Part shown: positions 40,110 through 48,942 of the stretch, piece by piece | How positions within the stretch are numbered: the stretch's first letter is position 1 | Layout of the letters: every line of letters begins with the position of its first letter | IMG/VR virus record: IMGVR_UViG_3300030616_000506 | Span: 80,546 to 144,545 of that record | Reading direction: 5' to 3' (one strand) | Length of the DNA stretch: 64,000 nt | Source: a virus | Translations under genes and position numbers: made by a program | Notes under the pieces: model-generated | What the model was told of the DNA's origin: nothing | Databases searched by the model: none | The model's input: only the letters and a program-made list of their open reading frames with translations

Positions 40110-40655
40110 TTATATCTCCTTATACTCTCCATATAAATTCTTTTTACAGTAATTCAATTTAATCTTATTATATTGTTTTAAGACTGATGTAGTGGATACG
40201 GGAGTAAACTCATTGACATCTACTCCTACATTAATGATAGGAATACTGGGATTACTCTTTAATAACTTGAACTTCCACTTCTCATGGATATGTCCACAGA
40301 TTACAAAGTCACAGATAGGTAATATCTCTGGAGGATGATGTTGTACAAATACATCCTTACCTCCAAAGAACATCATGGCTTTATCAATATAAGTTTTAAC
40401 TCCATTATTCATATCGTGATTTCCTCTGATGTGTACGATACTACCATTTAATTTCTGTTCAAATAATCTACCATTATCCTGACCCTTAAAGGCAAAGTCT
40501 CCAACATGATAAACTAAATCATCTTTACTAACAACATTATTCCATCTCTTAATAATCTCTTCATTCATATGATTTACATTCTTGAATGGTCTATTGGTAT
40601 ACTTAATAATATTGTCATGGTCAAAGTGACAATCTGCAGAAAAATATATTTTCAT
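40110..40655 (-). CDS. Calcineurin-like metallophosphoesterase
   Basis: 181 residues with all metal motifs: YFSADCHFDH (D-x-H), VYHVGDFAF (GD-x), IVHIRGNHD (GNHD), VQHHPPE and ICGHIHEKW (GH-x-H). It resembles YfcE-like phage phosphoesterases acting on cyclic nucleotides or phosphoesters. The ATG at 40655 follows GGAAGTGATTG, with an in-frame TTG two codons upstream rejected. Confidence 0.92.
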   Translation of the reverse strand: MKIYFSADCHFDHDNIIKYTNRPFKNVNHMNEEIIKRWNNVVSKDDLVYHVGDFAFKGQDNGRLFEQKLNGSIVHIRGNHDMNNGVKTYIDKAMMFFGGKDVFVQHHPPEILPICDFVICGHIHEKWKFKLLKSNPSIPIINVGVDVNEFTPVSTTSVLKQYNKIKLNYCKKNLYGEYKEI

Positions 40656-40661
40656 TTTCAA

Positions 40662-40766
40662 TCACTTCCAAAATTGTTTCATTATACATCTATAATGTCC
40701 AACTGTCATGCCTATGTGATAAGTATCATCACCTAATGATTTACCACATATATCACATTTATCCAT
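40662..40766 (-). CDS. Tiny zinc-binding protein
   Basis: 34 residues: CDICGKSLGDDTYHIGMTVG then HYRC completes a C2HC-like zinc knuckle. The stop TGA lies within the ribosome-binding site of the phosphoesterase gene. Confidence 0.55.
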   Translation of the reverse strand: MDKCDICGKSLGDDTYHIGMTVGHYRCIMKQFWK

Positions 40767-40771
40767 TTACA

Positions 40772-41188
40772 TTACTCCCATTTATAAGGTAAGTCATCTG
40801 GAATATCCCAATTATACTTACCATAAAACTCTTTATCCTTTCTTAATAGATTACTCTTATGAGCATCATGGAAATCTTTTCTACCAAGCCAAGGGGGATA
40901 CTTAACTATCGCAGGACATCCTAACAATGTCATGTTGTTTTTATATCCTCTTTTAATCCATTCTTCAACTATTACATTATGATATTCTATCAATGCAGGT
41001 AAATAATCATACCATAGGTATATGGCAGGATGATTACCCCAAGCAACATCTGAAGCATCTTTACCATTCTTAATTTGCATTATCACATTTATTATTTGTC
41101 TTGCTTCTACTCTCTGCTTACCTAATCTTCTATAGTCTAAACATTCAGCTGACTTTTTAAAATCAGCATATGGTAAAAAGGTTTGCAT
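40772..41188 (-). CDS. Pyrimidine-dimer DNA glycosylase-like protein
   Basis: 138 residues matching the Pyr_excise-related family: MQTFLPYADFKKSAECLDYR then RLGKQRVEARQII, WGNHPAIYLWYDYLPALIEY and PPWLGRKDFHDAHKSNLLRK. Related to phage T4 DenV-type enzymes that cut UV-damaged DNA. Many relatives are of unproven activity. The ATG at 41188 follows CAGGAGATG. Confidence 0.8.
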   Translation of the reverse strand: MQTFLPYADFKKSAECLDYRRLGKQRVEARQIINVIMQIKNGKDASDVAWGNHPAIYLWYDYLPALIEYHNVIVEEWIKRGYKNNMTLLGCPAIVKYPPWLGRKDFHDAHKSNLLRKDKEFYGKYNWDIPDDLPYKWE

Positions 41189-41230
41189 ATTACATCTCCT
41201 GTACAAATACTATCTCAATAATCTTAGGTA

Positions 41231-41476
41231 TTAAAGCTCTTCTATCATTAATTTGTCCTTGCTTATTTTCATTACACATTTTTTATCTATTGCTCCATAC
41301 TTATGGGGATTTTCTGACTTTAACATCTTAACATAATAGAACTCTTCTCCATCATCTCCTATTATGTATCCATAATGATCATCCCAAACTAAACCTACCC
41401 ATCCACAATCTTCATCTCCAGGTATAGAATATAGATAAGTAGTCTTTAATACTCTAAAGTAATCACCCTTTTTCAT
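41231..41476 (-). CDS. Tail-bearing SH3-like small protein
   Basis: 81 residues: KKGDYFRVLKTTYLYSI opens a small barrel, with VKMLKSENPHKYGAID later. Ends MKISKDKLMIEEL. Last gene of a run of about seven similar ones (41.2-42.8 kb), followed by a 42-base gap to the glycosylase-like gene. Confidence 0.64.
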   Translation of the reverse strand: MKKGDYFRVLKTTYLYSIPGDEDCGWVGLVWDDHYGYIIGDDGEEFYYVKMLKSENPHKYGAIDKKCVMKISKDKLMIEEL

Positions 41477-41718
41477 AATGATGCAACCATAGCCTCATCT
41501 TCCGTTAATTCTGTAGCACATTTATCCCAATAGTATCTGCTACAATATATTATTCCTATATTTCCTTCTATAGGATCTACATATAATTTATACTTAAGAC
41601 TAACTCCATACATACAACCATCAGGTTGATGTTTTACTCCTGCTAATCTAATCACATAATGCTCTTCTCTGAAAGTATCATTGTATCTATAATATCTACC
41701 TATCTTCATTGATGTCAT
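41473..41718 (-). CDS. Tail-bearing small protein
   Basis: 81 residues, beta-rich (KIGRYYRYNDTFREEHYVIRL). Ends ELTEDEAMVASL, and the ATGGTTGC of the tail precedes an ATGA junction. Paralogous in form to its neighbours. Confidence 0.64.
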   Translation of the reverse strand: MTSMKIGRYYRYNDTFREEHYVIRLAGVKHQPDGCMYGVSLKYKLYVDPIEGNIGIIYCSRYYWDKCATELTEDEAMVASL

Positions 41719-41948
41719 AAACTATCAACAATTAATTCATCAAGAGTATCATAAAATTTAAACATCTGATGCCAACCAAATTCACTGTCTCCTTTCCATA
41801 TCCAATGATACTTAACTTTAGGATTATGGGGATAATTTGATTTTATTAATTCATATTTATAAACTACTTTACACTCTTTAAATATCTTACCTACTATATA
41901 AAAACCTATTTTATCTATTTTAAAATACTTTCCTTCTTTAGATTTCAT
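41715..41948 (-). CDS. Tail-bearing small protein
   Basis: 77 residues: SKEGKYFKIDKIGFYIVGKI opening, Trp-rich middle (KYHWIWKGDSEFGWHQ), end DTLDELIVDSL. Start lies inside the end of the next gene upstream. Confidence 0.63.
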   Translation of the reverse strand: MKSKEGKYFKIDKIGFYIVGKIFKECKVVYKYELIKSNYPHNPKVKYHWIWKGDSEFGWHQMFKFYDTLDELIVDSL

Positions 41949-42216
41949 ACATCATCATCTCATCTAATAGATTTTTACCTAAATAAGATAGTAACTTTTT
42001 CTTATTATTAAATCTGACAGATACATTCTTATCATCATCTGCACTTATTAAAATAACTTCATAATCATCATCAACACCACCATGAATAACTAATGATAAT
42101 CTATTATCCTTTAATTTATAAACCCATAAATAGTAATCATAATTAACCACATAGAATACATCTGGATATATTAAATTAATTAATTCTTCTACTTCATTAC
42201 ATATTCTATTCTTCAT
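41938..42216 (-). CDS. Hypothetical protein in tail cluster
   Basis: 92 residues, alpha/beta: YYLWVYKLKDNRLSLVIHGG and YEVILISADDDKNVSVRFNN. Ends LLDEMMMYEI, a divergent tail. Lacks the K-x-G-D opening of its neighbours. Confidence 0.62.
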   Translation of the reverse strand: MKNRICNEVEELINLIYPDVFYVVNYDYYLWVYKLKDNRLSLVIHGGVDDDYEVILISADDDKNVSVRFNNKKKLLSYLGKNLLDEMMMYEI

Positions 42217-42452
42217 AATAGTTCAACCATAACTTCTTCATAAGATAGTTTCTTACAAATTTCATTCTTGAAGTTTAAACCAATCCATCTATCTCCCCAC
42301 ATCCATTGAAGTTTTCCAATAGTTTTTATTATTTTAAATTTATATTGATTAATTTTATTTTTATTTATAATTTTTAATATATAAACTCCGTGTAAATATC
42401 TAGACTCATATAATATATAGTCTCCTATCTCAAATTTATCATAGGGTCTCAT
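42213..42452 (-). CDS. Tail-bearing SH3-like small protein
   Basis: 79 residues: KFEIGDYILYESRYLHGVYI opening, WMWGDRWIGLNFKNE middle, KKLSYEEVMVELL tail. ATGA junctions on both sides. Confidence 0.65.
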   Translation of the reverse strand: MRPYDKFEIGDYILYESRYLHGVYILKIINKNKINQYKFKIIKTIGKLQWMWGDRWIGLNFKNEICKKLSYEEVMVELL

Positions 42453-42841
42453 ATCTTATCAACTATATTTGCATCTATTACATAAGTAAAGTCATGATAC
42501 ATTCTTATTGAATACTTATAATCATCATTCTCTATATCATTTGTATAAGATAATCTATTAACTACCCAATCAAAATCCTTTTTATTAAGTAAACCAAATG
42601 AGCCTAAACTATAATATTCTCCATAAAACTTTTTATTATAAGATAACTTTAAATCAGCTCTATTCATTAAGTTCTTAACTAATGGCATAGATATATCTAT
42701 AGCCTCAGGATTTATTGTTAAATATACTCCTCCCCAATTCTTATCATCATTACTCTTATATATAGTTCCCCATATATTACCAGTTATCTTTTCATTATCA
42801 CTTTTTCTAGTGATTATATATTCCCCTATCTTTTTCTTCAT
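42449..42841 (-). CDS. Hypothetical protein in tail cluster
   Basis: 130 residues, beta-rich with NDDKNWGGVYLTINPEAIDI and a long strand/turn middle. Ends YVIDANIVDKI, which keeps only the VxxI part of the tail. Start after GGGAGTTAGT. Confidence 0.62.
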   Translation of the reverse strand: MKKKIGEYIITRKSDNEKITGNIWGTIYKSNDDKNWGGVYLTINPEAIDISMPLVKNLMNRADLKLSYNKKFYGEYYSLGSFGLLNKKDFDWVVNRLSYTNDIENDDYKYSIRMYHDFTYVIDANIVDKI

Positions 42842-42850
42842 ACTAACTCC

Positions 42851-43762
42851 CTAAATTAATCTATGTAAGATATAAGGTGATACTTCCTCTCTAAATTTAG
42901 AATAAGCCTTTGAGTTATTTTCATATACTTTCTTAACATTATCTATAATATCTTCCAATAATCCAATAGCTCTATCATCTAATTGTCCTAACATAAATCT
43001 ATCATCATCACTTAATCCTGCACCAAGAACAATTCTATAACCATAATAAGCATCTTTTTTACTAAAGTTTAAATTTATTAAATCAGATTCAATTGATACC
43101 CTCATTTTATCATAATTTATAATAGATAAATCTTGTATACCTTCACTATAATTATTTTCAATCTTAATCCTATTAGTATTTAATTTTATTTCATTATCCT
43201 TTAAATCTATATCCCTCCATGCTAATGCACATTTCCTAAATGCTCTAAATATTTCTTTCTTATCCTCTTTTTTTATGTAATCCTCTATATCAGGATTTCT
43301 TTCTACTATATATAAGATAGCTTTAAAGTCATCCATCATCTTTGTTGCATCTTTATCATGTTGTCTATAACTCCAATAGTAATATCTATCATTAGGTTTA
43401 AAGGCTAATCCTCTAGAATTTAACCATAATTCTTTTTCCCATGTAGATTCCTTTACCTTATCGGATATCTTTATATTTGTTTCTATTCTACCCGATATTA
43501 TTCCATGAAAGGATTTAAAGTATAATTCCCTAAATGAATTCCTAATATTACTTAAGCTATTCTCTCCCCTCATATATGTATTAACTTCATCTATTAAACT
43601 TTCTAATCCCTCTACTTCATTTGTATTATCTATAATAAACTTTTCTGTTATTTTCTCTTTCTTTTCCTTTATATCATTTATTTGATTTTCTAGTTTATCC
43701 TTCTCTAAATCAAGTTCTTCTATTTTTTTATTTACATCTTCTATCTTTTTATTTATATCCAC
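42851..43762 (-). CDS. Coiled-coil protein
   Basis: 303 residues. The N-terminal 45 are a strong coiled coil (KKIEELDLEKDKLENQINDI), then a helical domain with WEKELWLNSRGLAFKPNDRY and ILYIVERNPDIEDYIKKEDK. It starts at GTG six bases after AGGAGG, so translation does not depend on the preceding tail-bearing gene. It is the largest protein in the 41-46 kb array and could be its scaffold. No family recognised. Confidence 0.68.
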   Translation of the reverse strand: MDINKKIEDVNKKIEELDLEKDKLENQINDIKEKKEKITEKFIIDNTNEVEGLESLIDEVNTYMRGENSLSNIRNSFRELYFKSFHGIISGRIETNIKISDKVKESTWEKELWLNSRGLAFKPNDRYYYWSYRQHDKDATKMMDDFKAILYIVERNPDIEDYIKKEDKKEIFRAFRKCALAWRDIDLKDNEIKLNTNRIKIENNYSEGIQDLSIINYDKMRVSIESDLINLNFSKKDAYYGYRIVLGAGLSDDDRFMLGQLDDRAIGLLEDIIDNVKKVYENNSKAYSKFREEVSPYILHRLI

Positions 43763-43772
43763 ATTTTACCTC

Positions 43773-44012
43773 CTATAAACTCTCAACTATCATTTCATCT
43801 TTACTTATCTTTTTATAATCCCAAGCATCCTTATGACAAGTTATTCCTATTAATCTACTGTGCCTCATAAATTCATTAGTTATAATACTAGTAAATATCT
43901 GTTTTAGTTTAACTTCTATTAAATTATTATATTGTTTTACTGACTCAATATAAATAAATGATTTATATTTACCATCTGGATATATATAGTATTCTCCCTT
44001 TTTAGGTATCAT
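43773..44012 (-). CDS. Tail-bearing SH3-like small protein
   Basis: 79 residues: PKKGEYYIYPDGKYKSFIYI opening and KKISKDEMIVESL tail. Here the stop is TAG followed by a separate AGGAGG for the next gene, so the tail is kept although it is not the start signal. Confidence 0.64.
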   Translation of the reverse strand: MIPKKGEYYIYPDGKYKSFIYIESVKQYNNLIEVKLKQIFTSIITNEFMRHSRLIGITCHKDAWDYKKISKDEMIVESL

Positions 44013-44239
44013 AGTAATTCAACCATAGCCTCATCTTTAGATAATTTCTTTAAATCAAAAGCATATCTTTTTATACCATTAGTATGATTTATAAAATATT
44101 CTCCATATATATTTGGTATATATAATAATGGACATATTAAGTAGTAATCAGTATCTACTTCCTCCTTTATGATTCCATATATAGGATTATCTTTATATGG
44201 ATAATCTGATTTAACTAAATCTCCTTTCTTAAATTTCAT
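44009..44239 (-). CDS. Tail-bearing SH3-like small protein
   Basis: 76 residues: KFKKGDLVKSDYPYKDNPIY opening, YFINHTNGIKRYAFDL middle, KKLSKDEAMVELL tail. Canonical member of the 43.8-45.7 kb array. Confidence 0.65.
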   Translation of the reverse strand: MKFKKGDLVKSDYPYKDNPIYGIIKEEVDTDYYLICPLLYIPNIYGEYFINHTNGIKRYAFDLKKLSKDEAMVELL

Positions 44240-44463
44240 AATAACTCTACCATTACTTCATCTCTATTTGCTATCCTTAAACATTTATCATCAAACAATT
44301 CTGTTCTTCCTTTAATCCTTCCATTTAGAAATCTAACAATATATGGATATTTTTTAATTGGATATACATCTATTATTTCTGCTATTAATCCAACTTGATT
44401 CCTATAATATGTAACCTTTGGATGAAGTATTATCTTCACATAATCTCCTACTTTATACTTCAT
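44236..44463 (-). CDS. Tail-bearing SH3-like small protein
   Basis: 75 residues: KYKVGDYVKIILHPKVTYYR opening, RNQVGLIAEIIDVYP is a KOW-like turn, and RIANRDEVMVELL is the tail. ATGA junctions on both sides. Confidence 0.66.
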   Translation of the reverse strand: MKYKVGDYVKIILHPKVTYYRNQVGLIAEIIDVYPIKKYPYIVRFLNGRIKGRTELFDDKCLRIANRDEVMVELL

Positions 44464-44702
44464 AACAATTCTACCATTACTTCATCTTTATTCTTAATAA
44501 AAGTTATATCTATTACTGATGAATCTAAATTAAAATGTCCTTTTTCTCCTACATCCCAAACACTATTCTCATCAGCATATATAACTTTACAATAAGGAAA
44601 TTTATTTATTCTTGTATTATATTCTAATACTACAAAATATACTTCAAATGATTTGTAATATTTATATATAGCCTTTATATAATCTCCCTTTTTAAATTTC
44701 AT
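44460..44702 (-). CDS. Tail-bearing SH3-like small protein
   Basis: 80 residues: KFKKGDYIKAIYKYYKSFEV opening, VIYADENSVWDVGEKGHF middle (the YADEN string recurs in the 47299 protein), IKNKDEVMVELL tail. Confidence 0.66.
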   Translation of the reverse strand: MKFKKGDYIKAIYKYYKSFEVYFVVLEYNTRINKFPYCKVIYADENSVWDVGEKGHFNLDSSVIDITFIKNKDEVMVELL

Positions 44703-44938
44703 AAATTAAACACCATTATTTCATCATCAGTTAACTTCCTATCAATTTCCTCTTCAGATAATAAAAACTCAAACTCAGTGTTAACATAACTTGAATTTAG
44801 TATCTTAACTAGATAGGGATATTTTCTATCCTTTCTTAATTTAGTTACTATTGCTACCTTATTCTCAAATCCATCATAAATTGTTTTTCCTATTAATATA
44901 TAATCATTTAATTTATATAATAGTTTCTTGAATCTCAT
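44699..44938 (-). CDS. Tail-bearing SH3-like small protein
   Basis: 79 residues: YKLNDYILIGKTIYDGFENK then VAIVTKLRKDRKYPYLVKIL, like the YPYIVRFL segment of the 44236 gene. Ends RKLTDDEIMVFNL. Confidence 0.65.
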   Translation of the reverse strand: MRFKKLLYKLNDYILIGKTIYDGFENKVAIVTKLRKDRKYPYLVKILNSSYVNTEFEFLLSEEEIDRKLTDDEIMVFNL

Positions 44939-45126
44939 AACATCTCTACCATAATTTCATCATTAGATAATTTTTTATAATCAACACTATCACTAAAATA
45001 AATCTTTGTATTAGGATTAAATAATGATTCCCCTTCATAGCAATAAATATAATTACTCTCTATTATAGTAATTCTAAATAATTCTCCTTCATGATTTTTA
45101 ATTACATCTCCTTCTTTAAACTTCAT
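44935..45126 (-). CDS. Tail-bearing SH3-like small protein
   Basis: 63 residues, the shortest of the array: KFKEGDVIKNHEGELFRITI opening and KKLSNDEIMVEML tail. Essentially one barrel plus tail. Confidence 0.65.
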   Translation of the reverse strand: MKFKEGDVIKNHEGELFRITIIESNYIYCYEGESLFNPNTKIYFSDSVDYKKLSNDEIMVEML

Positions 45127-45419
45127 AATAATTCTACCATTAATTCTTCCTTTAATTTATTAATGTCATTAACCTTAAACCATCTCCTATGTAAAGCAGG
45201 AAATATAAAACTTAAATTTATAGGGAGATTCCAGTATGTTATATCATTTGTATTAATTTTACTATCATTAGTTTTCTTATATAAAACTTTAACTTCAACA
45301 TAATTAAAATCTGCTCCAGCCATATACCTTTTCTTTAATTCTAATATCCTTCTAATCTCTAACACAAATATATTAACCTTATTATCATCTACTTGTGCAA
45401 TTATATCTCCTATTTTCAT
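45123..45419 (-). CDS. Tail-bearing small protein
   Basis: 98 residues: MKIGDIIAQVDDNKVNIFVL opening, strand-rich middle, NKLKEELMVELL tail. ATGA junctions. Confidence 0.65.
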   Translation of the reverse strand: MKIGDIIAQVDDNKVNIFVLEIRRILELKKRYMAGADFNYVEVKVLYKKTNDSKINTNDITYWNLPINLSFIFPALHRRWFKVNDINKLKEELMVELL

Positions 45420-45742
45420 AAAAATTCAACCATAAGACTATCCAGTATATCATCTTCATAGCACTCTAATATATCTACTTCCTTATCAGATATCTTTTTC
45501 CAAACTTCTGACCACATTAAGCTAGATTTTTCATTAGTAAAATTCTCATCTACCTCTCTAATCCAAGTTCCTTTATTATTTGCTGTGATTATTCTAGAAG
45601 TTTCCTTTATTAGAACAGCAGGAAACAAATCATATTTACCCTTCTCAATATCAATTATATTAGCCAACCAATAATATATAATATAATCTTTAGTTTCCTT
45701 TACTATATTAAAAGTCATATTCCTATAATGTTTTCTTAACAT
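45416..45742 (-). CDS. Tail-bearing small protein
   Basis: 108 residues: DYIIYYWLANIIDIEKGKYD and a Trp-rich C-terminal helix (SSLMWSEVWKKISDKEVDI), tail DDILDSLMVEFL. First of the array after the VWA gene. Its start has only a weak ribosome-binding site (AAAGAA). Confidence 0.63.
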   Translation of the reverse strand: MLRKHYRNMTFNIVKETKDYIIYYWLANIIDIEKGKYDLFPAVLIKETSRIITANNKGTWIREVDENFTNEKSSLMWSEVWKKISDKEVDILECYEDDILDSLMVEFL

Positions 45743-45753
45743 TTCTTTATAAT

Positions 45754-47094
45754 TTAATTTCTTTTTGGTAATTCTATCACTTGTCCATAAGGAAAATCTT
45801 TAGAATCTGCTCTCCAATGTCCAGCTACTACCCATAAGACAGGCATATTAACTTGACTTTTAGGAGGAAATGATGTATAACCATCCGTAAAGGCTATAAC
45901 AAATTTAGATTGAGGTTTATTCTTATTAATCCAATCAAATACGGGAATGTGGCTAGTGCCTCCTCCTCCCTTAAGATTCTTACCTATTCTCTCAACTACT
46001 TCAGATGCTTGAGCATTTCTCATGGGATGAATACCATTTACTTGACAATCACAATCTATTACCGTTAAATCAACATTCTTAAAACTATTACATATACTAG
46101 ATATTTCAGATATAAATTCTGCTAATTCTTTTTGACTTATACTTCCTGATGTATCTACTGCTACCATTACATCTATACTTTCCCTAACAGTATCAGGTAG
46201 ATATATTCCTGTGCTATAACTTCTTTTAGATGGTTTAGCCCAAGTAAAATCTATAGGAATTTGATTTGTTATATATCTATAAAGTAATCCTTTCCAATCA
46301 ATATAAGTTTCCATTAATTGTCCAACTACTCTCTCCATACCTGCTGGTAAATCTCCTCTTTGCCTAGCATAAGTGCAAGCATCTACTAAAGTCTTTTTCC
46401 AATCAACTTGTTTATCAGATATCTTCTTACCATTCTTATTACCAGTTCCATTACATTTAGGGCAATCCTTATCTCCTACCTTACCTGTTCCATTACAGTT
46501 ATCACACTTACCATTTTTCTTTTTATCACCTTTACCATCACCATTACCATAGATATGTTTATCAAAACCCTTAACACCATTCTTCTCTAGGTATTTCTTA
46601 ATGGCTTTCATATCCTTTTTAATCTTTTTAGATAGTCCTCTATATAGTTTATCATATACTTCTTCAGATGTTTTCTCAGATGCTTTCTTAATAGTAATAC
46701 CAAATATAGTTATCTCTCCATTATAGGGATTAATAGCATTTTCAGGTAAACTCATACCATCATCTAATAGCATAGAATTAATTACTGTATCTGATGCTAT
46801 ATTAAATAACTCGTGGTTTTTACCCTTACCTCTCTCTAAATGTTCTAATGCACAATGCATTACTTCATGTGCCATTACTCCCTTTATCTGGTCATCTGTT
46901 AGTTTATTTATAAAATCTGAATTAAAATACAGATTACCATACATATCTACTCCTGCTGTTTCTATTTCAGGTTGCTCTATAAAGGTTAAGTGCATAGTTA
47001 AATAACTAAAGAAGGGTTTCTCTTTTTGTAATTGCACTCTAGCCCTTATAAGTTTTTCTTCTGCTGTTAAATCTAGGTTTAATATTCCACTCAT
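45754..47094 (-). CDS. Metallopeptidase-like protein with zin-finger insert and VWA domain
   Basis: 446 residues. HEVMH (76-80) in KGVMAHEVMHCALEH is the zinc site of the DUF2201-type putative metallopeptidase domain. A DnaJ-like insert follows (CDNCNGTGKVGDKDCPKCNG, about 195-215). The C-terminal von Willebrand A domain has the MIDAS motif DTSGSIS (about 315), with FTDG near 405. It pairs with the MoxR-type ATPase gene just upstream, as in many MoxR-VWA couples that remodel proteins or insert metals. Start coupled to the preceding gene by GAGGAG. Confidence 0.87.
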   Translation of the reverse strand: MSGILNLDLTAEEKLIRARVQLQKEKPFFSYLTMHLTFIEQPEIETAGVDMYGNLYFNSDFINKLTDDQIKGVMAHEVMHCALEHLERGKGKNHELFNIASDTVINSMLLDDGMSLPENAINPYNGEITIFGITIKKASEKTSEEVYDKLYRGLSKKIKKDMKAIKKYLEKNGVKGFDKHIYGNGDGKGDKKKNGKCDNCNGTGKVGDKDCPKCNGTGNKNGKKISDKQVDWKKTLVDACTYARQRGDLPAGMERVVGQLMETYIDWKGLLYRYITNQIPIDFTWAKPSKRSYSTGIYLPDTVRESIDVMVAVDTSGSISQKELAEFISEISSICNSFKNVDLTVIDCDCQVNGIHPMRNAQASEVVERIGKNLKGGGGTSHIPVFDWINKNKPQSKFVIAFTDGYTSFPPKSQVNMPVLWVVAGHWRADSKDFPYGQVIELPKRN

Positions 47095-47095
47095 A

Positions 47096-47302
47096 TTACA
47101 ACTCCTCTATCATTATTTCCTCTCTTAATTTTTTAGTATCAAAATTTATAGCTATATACTTTGCTATACATTCATATATTTTACCTCTCCTTTCTATTAC
47201 GGGATATGCTTCACAATAGTCATTTCTACAATCCTCTATCGTATTCCAATCTTCTATTATATCTAGTAAATCATCTATCTTTTTCTCTATTTCTTTATTC
47301 AT
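47096..47302 (-). CDS. Tail-bearing helical protein
   Basis: 68 residues, helical (NKEIEKKIDDLLDIIEDWNT). Tail KKLREEIMIEEL, whose GAGGAG is an obvious ribosome-binding site for the metallopeptidase/VWA gene six bases downstream. Cys pair near the middle. Confidence 0.64.
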   Translation of the reverse strand: MNKEIEKKIDDLLDIIEDWNTIEDCRNDYCEAYPVIERRGKIYECIAKYIAINFDTKKLREEIMIEEL

Positions 47303-47544
47303 ATTGCATACACCATAACTTCCTCTAAAGTTAATTGAAATATTTTATCATCACTATATACAAGTAAATATGTATCAGGATTACCATTTTCATCTGCGTA
47401 TATACATTGAAAGGAATATAGATTATCTACATCTAGAAATCTAATTACCTTACCAACATATACACAACCAAAATCAATTTCTTTTCCTGATATTACCTTT
47501 ATATATTGTCCTATCTCAAGTTTATCATAAGTAATCTTTTTCAT
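47299..47544 (-). CDS. Tail-bearing SH3-like small protein
   Basis: 81 residues: KLEIGQYIKVISGKEIDFGC opening, IYADENGNPDTYLLVYSDDK middle, LTLEEVMVYAI tail. Lies between the MoxR and VWA genes, so all three may be functionally linked. Confidence 0.65.
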   Translation of the reverse strand: MKKITYDKLEIGQYIKVISGKEIDFGCVYVGKVIRFLDVDNLYSFQCIYADENGNPDTYLLVYSDDKIFQLTLEEVMVYAI

Positions 47545-47548
47545 AAGA

Positions 47549-48694
47549 TTAAGTCAATAGATACTTTTGATATTTTTTGCTAATAGGTTTCCAAGATTTA
47601 AGAGTAGTTACATACTTCTTAAAGGATGAAGGATGTTTATTCTTTGCAAATCTCAAGAGAAGTATAGCAAATTCTGGTTGAATAACATTTGCTATTTGTA
47701 ATACTTTCTCTAGGTTTTCCTTCTTATTATTCATAGCATACCATTCTGCAACCATACCCAATAGAGAATACTTTAAATCCATTTCTTTAATATTGGCTGC
47801 CTTTTCAGGTCTAGCTAATATCTCATTAAGATTAATGTTCTTTTGTAATCTTAAGAAGGATTCAAATTCACTAGCTGCACCAACTCCAACACTAACACAA
47901 GCATATTGATATACTTGTTTTAAATCCTTAACACCAGATATAAGTTTATTACAATACTTACCCCAACTTCTAGGTGTAGGAAATGCTCTCTCATTACTAT
48001 CAGCTTTTATTTTAGGATTTAATAGAGTAGGTCTTTGTATTAAAAAGGATACTATCCTCATATCAATACCCTTCTCTAATGCCCATTCTCCCCAATCATT
48101 CTTACACTCTTGTGTAATATGGGGTATCTTTAATGTAGCATGACAGAATCTATTCTGTAAAGGTCTAGGCAAATCATATACATTTGCTTTATCCTCTATC
48201 CTATTACCAGCTGCTATTAAACCAACACCTTCAGCTAGTGCAACTTCTCCCATTTCTCTATCTAATATTAACTGATAAGCACCAGCCTGTATAGAAGGAG
48301 GAGCTAAGTTTATCTCATCAAAGAATATAATACCCATAGCATTCTTTAATGTTGCTACCAATAACCAGAATGGTATTTTCCATTCACAAGTATCTTTACC
48401 ATTTAAGGATGGTAGTCCTCTTAAGTCACTTGGGTCTAATTGGGATAACCTAATATCCATTAGAAAGAAATACTTTTCAGGATTATCAGCAACTTTATGC
48501 TTCTCTTCCTTTGTAAGTTTATTCCATCTAACATAGATTCTCCCGTGTTTTCTTGCTAATTCTTCAGCCTTCTTGTCCACAGTTTCTGATTTTCCTATAC
48601 CAGTTGCACCCCATATATATAATGGAATGTTAGATTCATAATGGACATCTACTAGGTTTTCTAATTCTTTATGGTCTACTTCTGCTACTGCCAT
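47549..48694 (-). CDS. MoxR-type AAA+ ATPase
   Basis: 381 residues. Walker A GATGIGKS (29-36), Walker B GIIFFDEINLAPP near residue 123, sensor 1 in GLIAAGNRIEDK, and the arginine-rich LPRPLQNRFCHATL after it. The C-terminal 160 residues are helical. It should power the metallopeptidase/VWA partner encoded next. Own AGGAG site despite a tail-bearing gene immediately before it. Confidence 0.9.
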   Translation of the reverse strand: MAVAEVDHKELENLVDVHYESNIPLYIWGATGIGKSETVDKKAEELARKHGRIYVRWNKLTKEEKHKVADNPEKYFFLMDIRLSQLDPSDLRGLPSLNGKDTCEWKIPFWLLVATLKNAMGIIFFDEINLAPPSIQAGAYQLILDREMGEVALAEGVGLIAAGNRIEDKANVYDLPRPLQNRFCHATLKIPHITQECKNDWGEWALEKGIDMRIVSFLIQRPTLLNPKIKADSNERAFPTPRSWGKYCNKLISGVKDLKQVYQYACVSVGVGAASEFESFLRLQKNINLNEILARPEKAANIKEMDLKYSLLGMVAEWYAMNNKKENLEKVLQIANVIQPEFAILLLRFAKNKHPSSFKKYVTTLKSWKPISKKYQKYLLT

Positions 48695-48705
48695 ATATTT
48701 TTCTC

Positions 48706-48942
48706 CTATAATTTTTCTACCATTACTTCATCATTAGTCATAATCTTAAATTGATAAGAATAATAAGATTCATCATAAGGTTTCCAAGTAGAGTGTCTTC
48801 TATCAATAAAAGCTACTTTGTATTCTACCCTTTTCTTACAAGAACTATCCCATTTAACTATTCCTTTAATCTTTCCTATCTTTCCAGTATCCCAACCCTT
48901 TATTATCCTTACATATTGTCCTAATTTACCTTTTTGTTTCAT
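48706..48942 (-). CDS. Tail-bearing KOW-like small protein
   Basis: 78 residues: KLGQYVRIIKGWDTGKIGKI is a KOW motif, then KVAFIDRRHSTWKPYDESYY. Tail KIMTNDEVMVEKL ends in TAG, and the following MoxR gene has its own GGAG, so the tail is retained without serving as the start site. Confidence 0.67.
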   Translation of the reverse strand: MKQKGKLGQYVRIIKGWDTGKIGKIKGIVKWDSSCKKRVEYKVAFIDRRHSTWKPYDESYYSYQFKIMTNDEVMVEKL

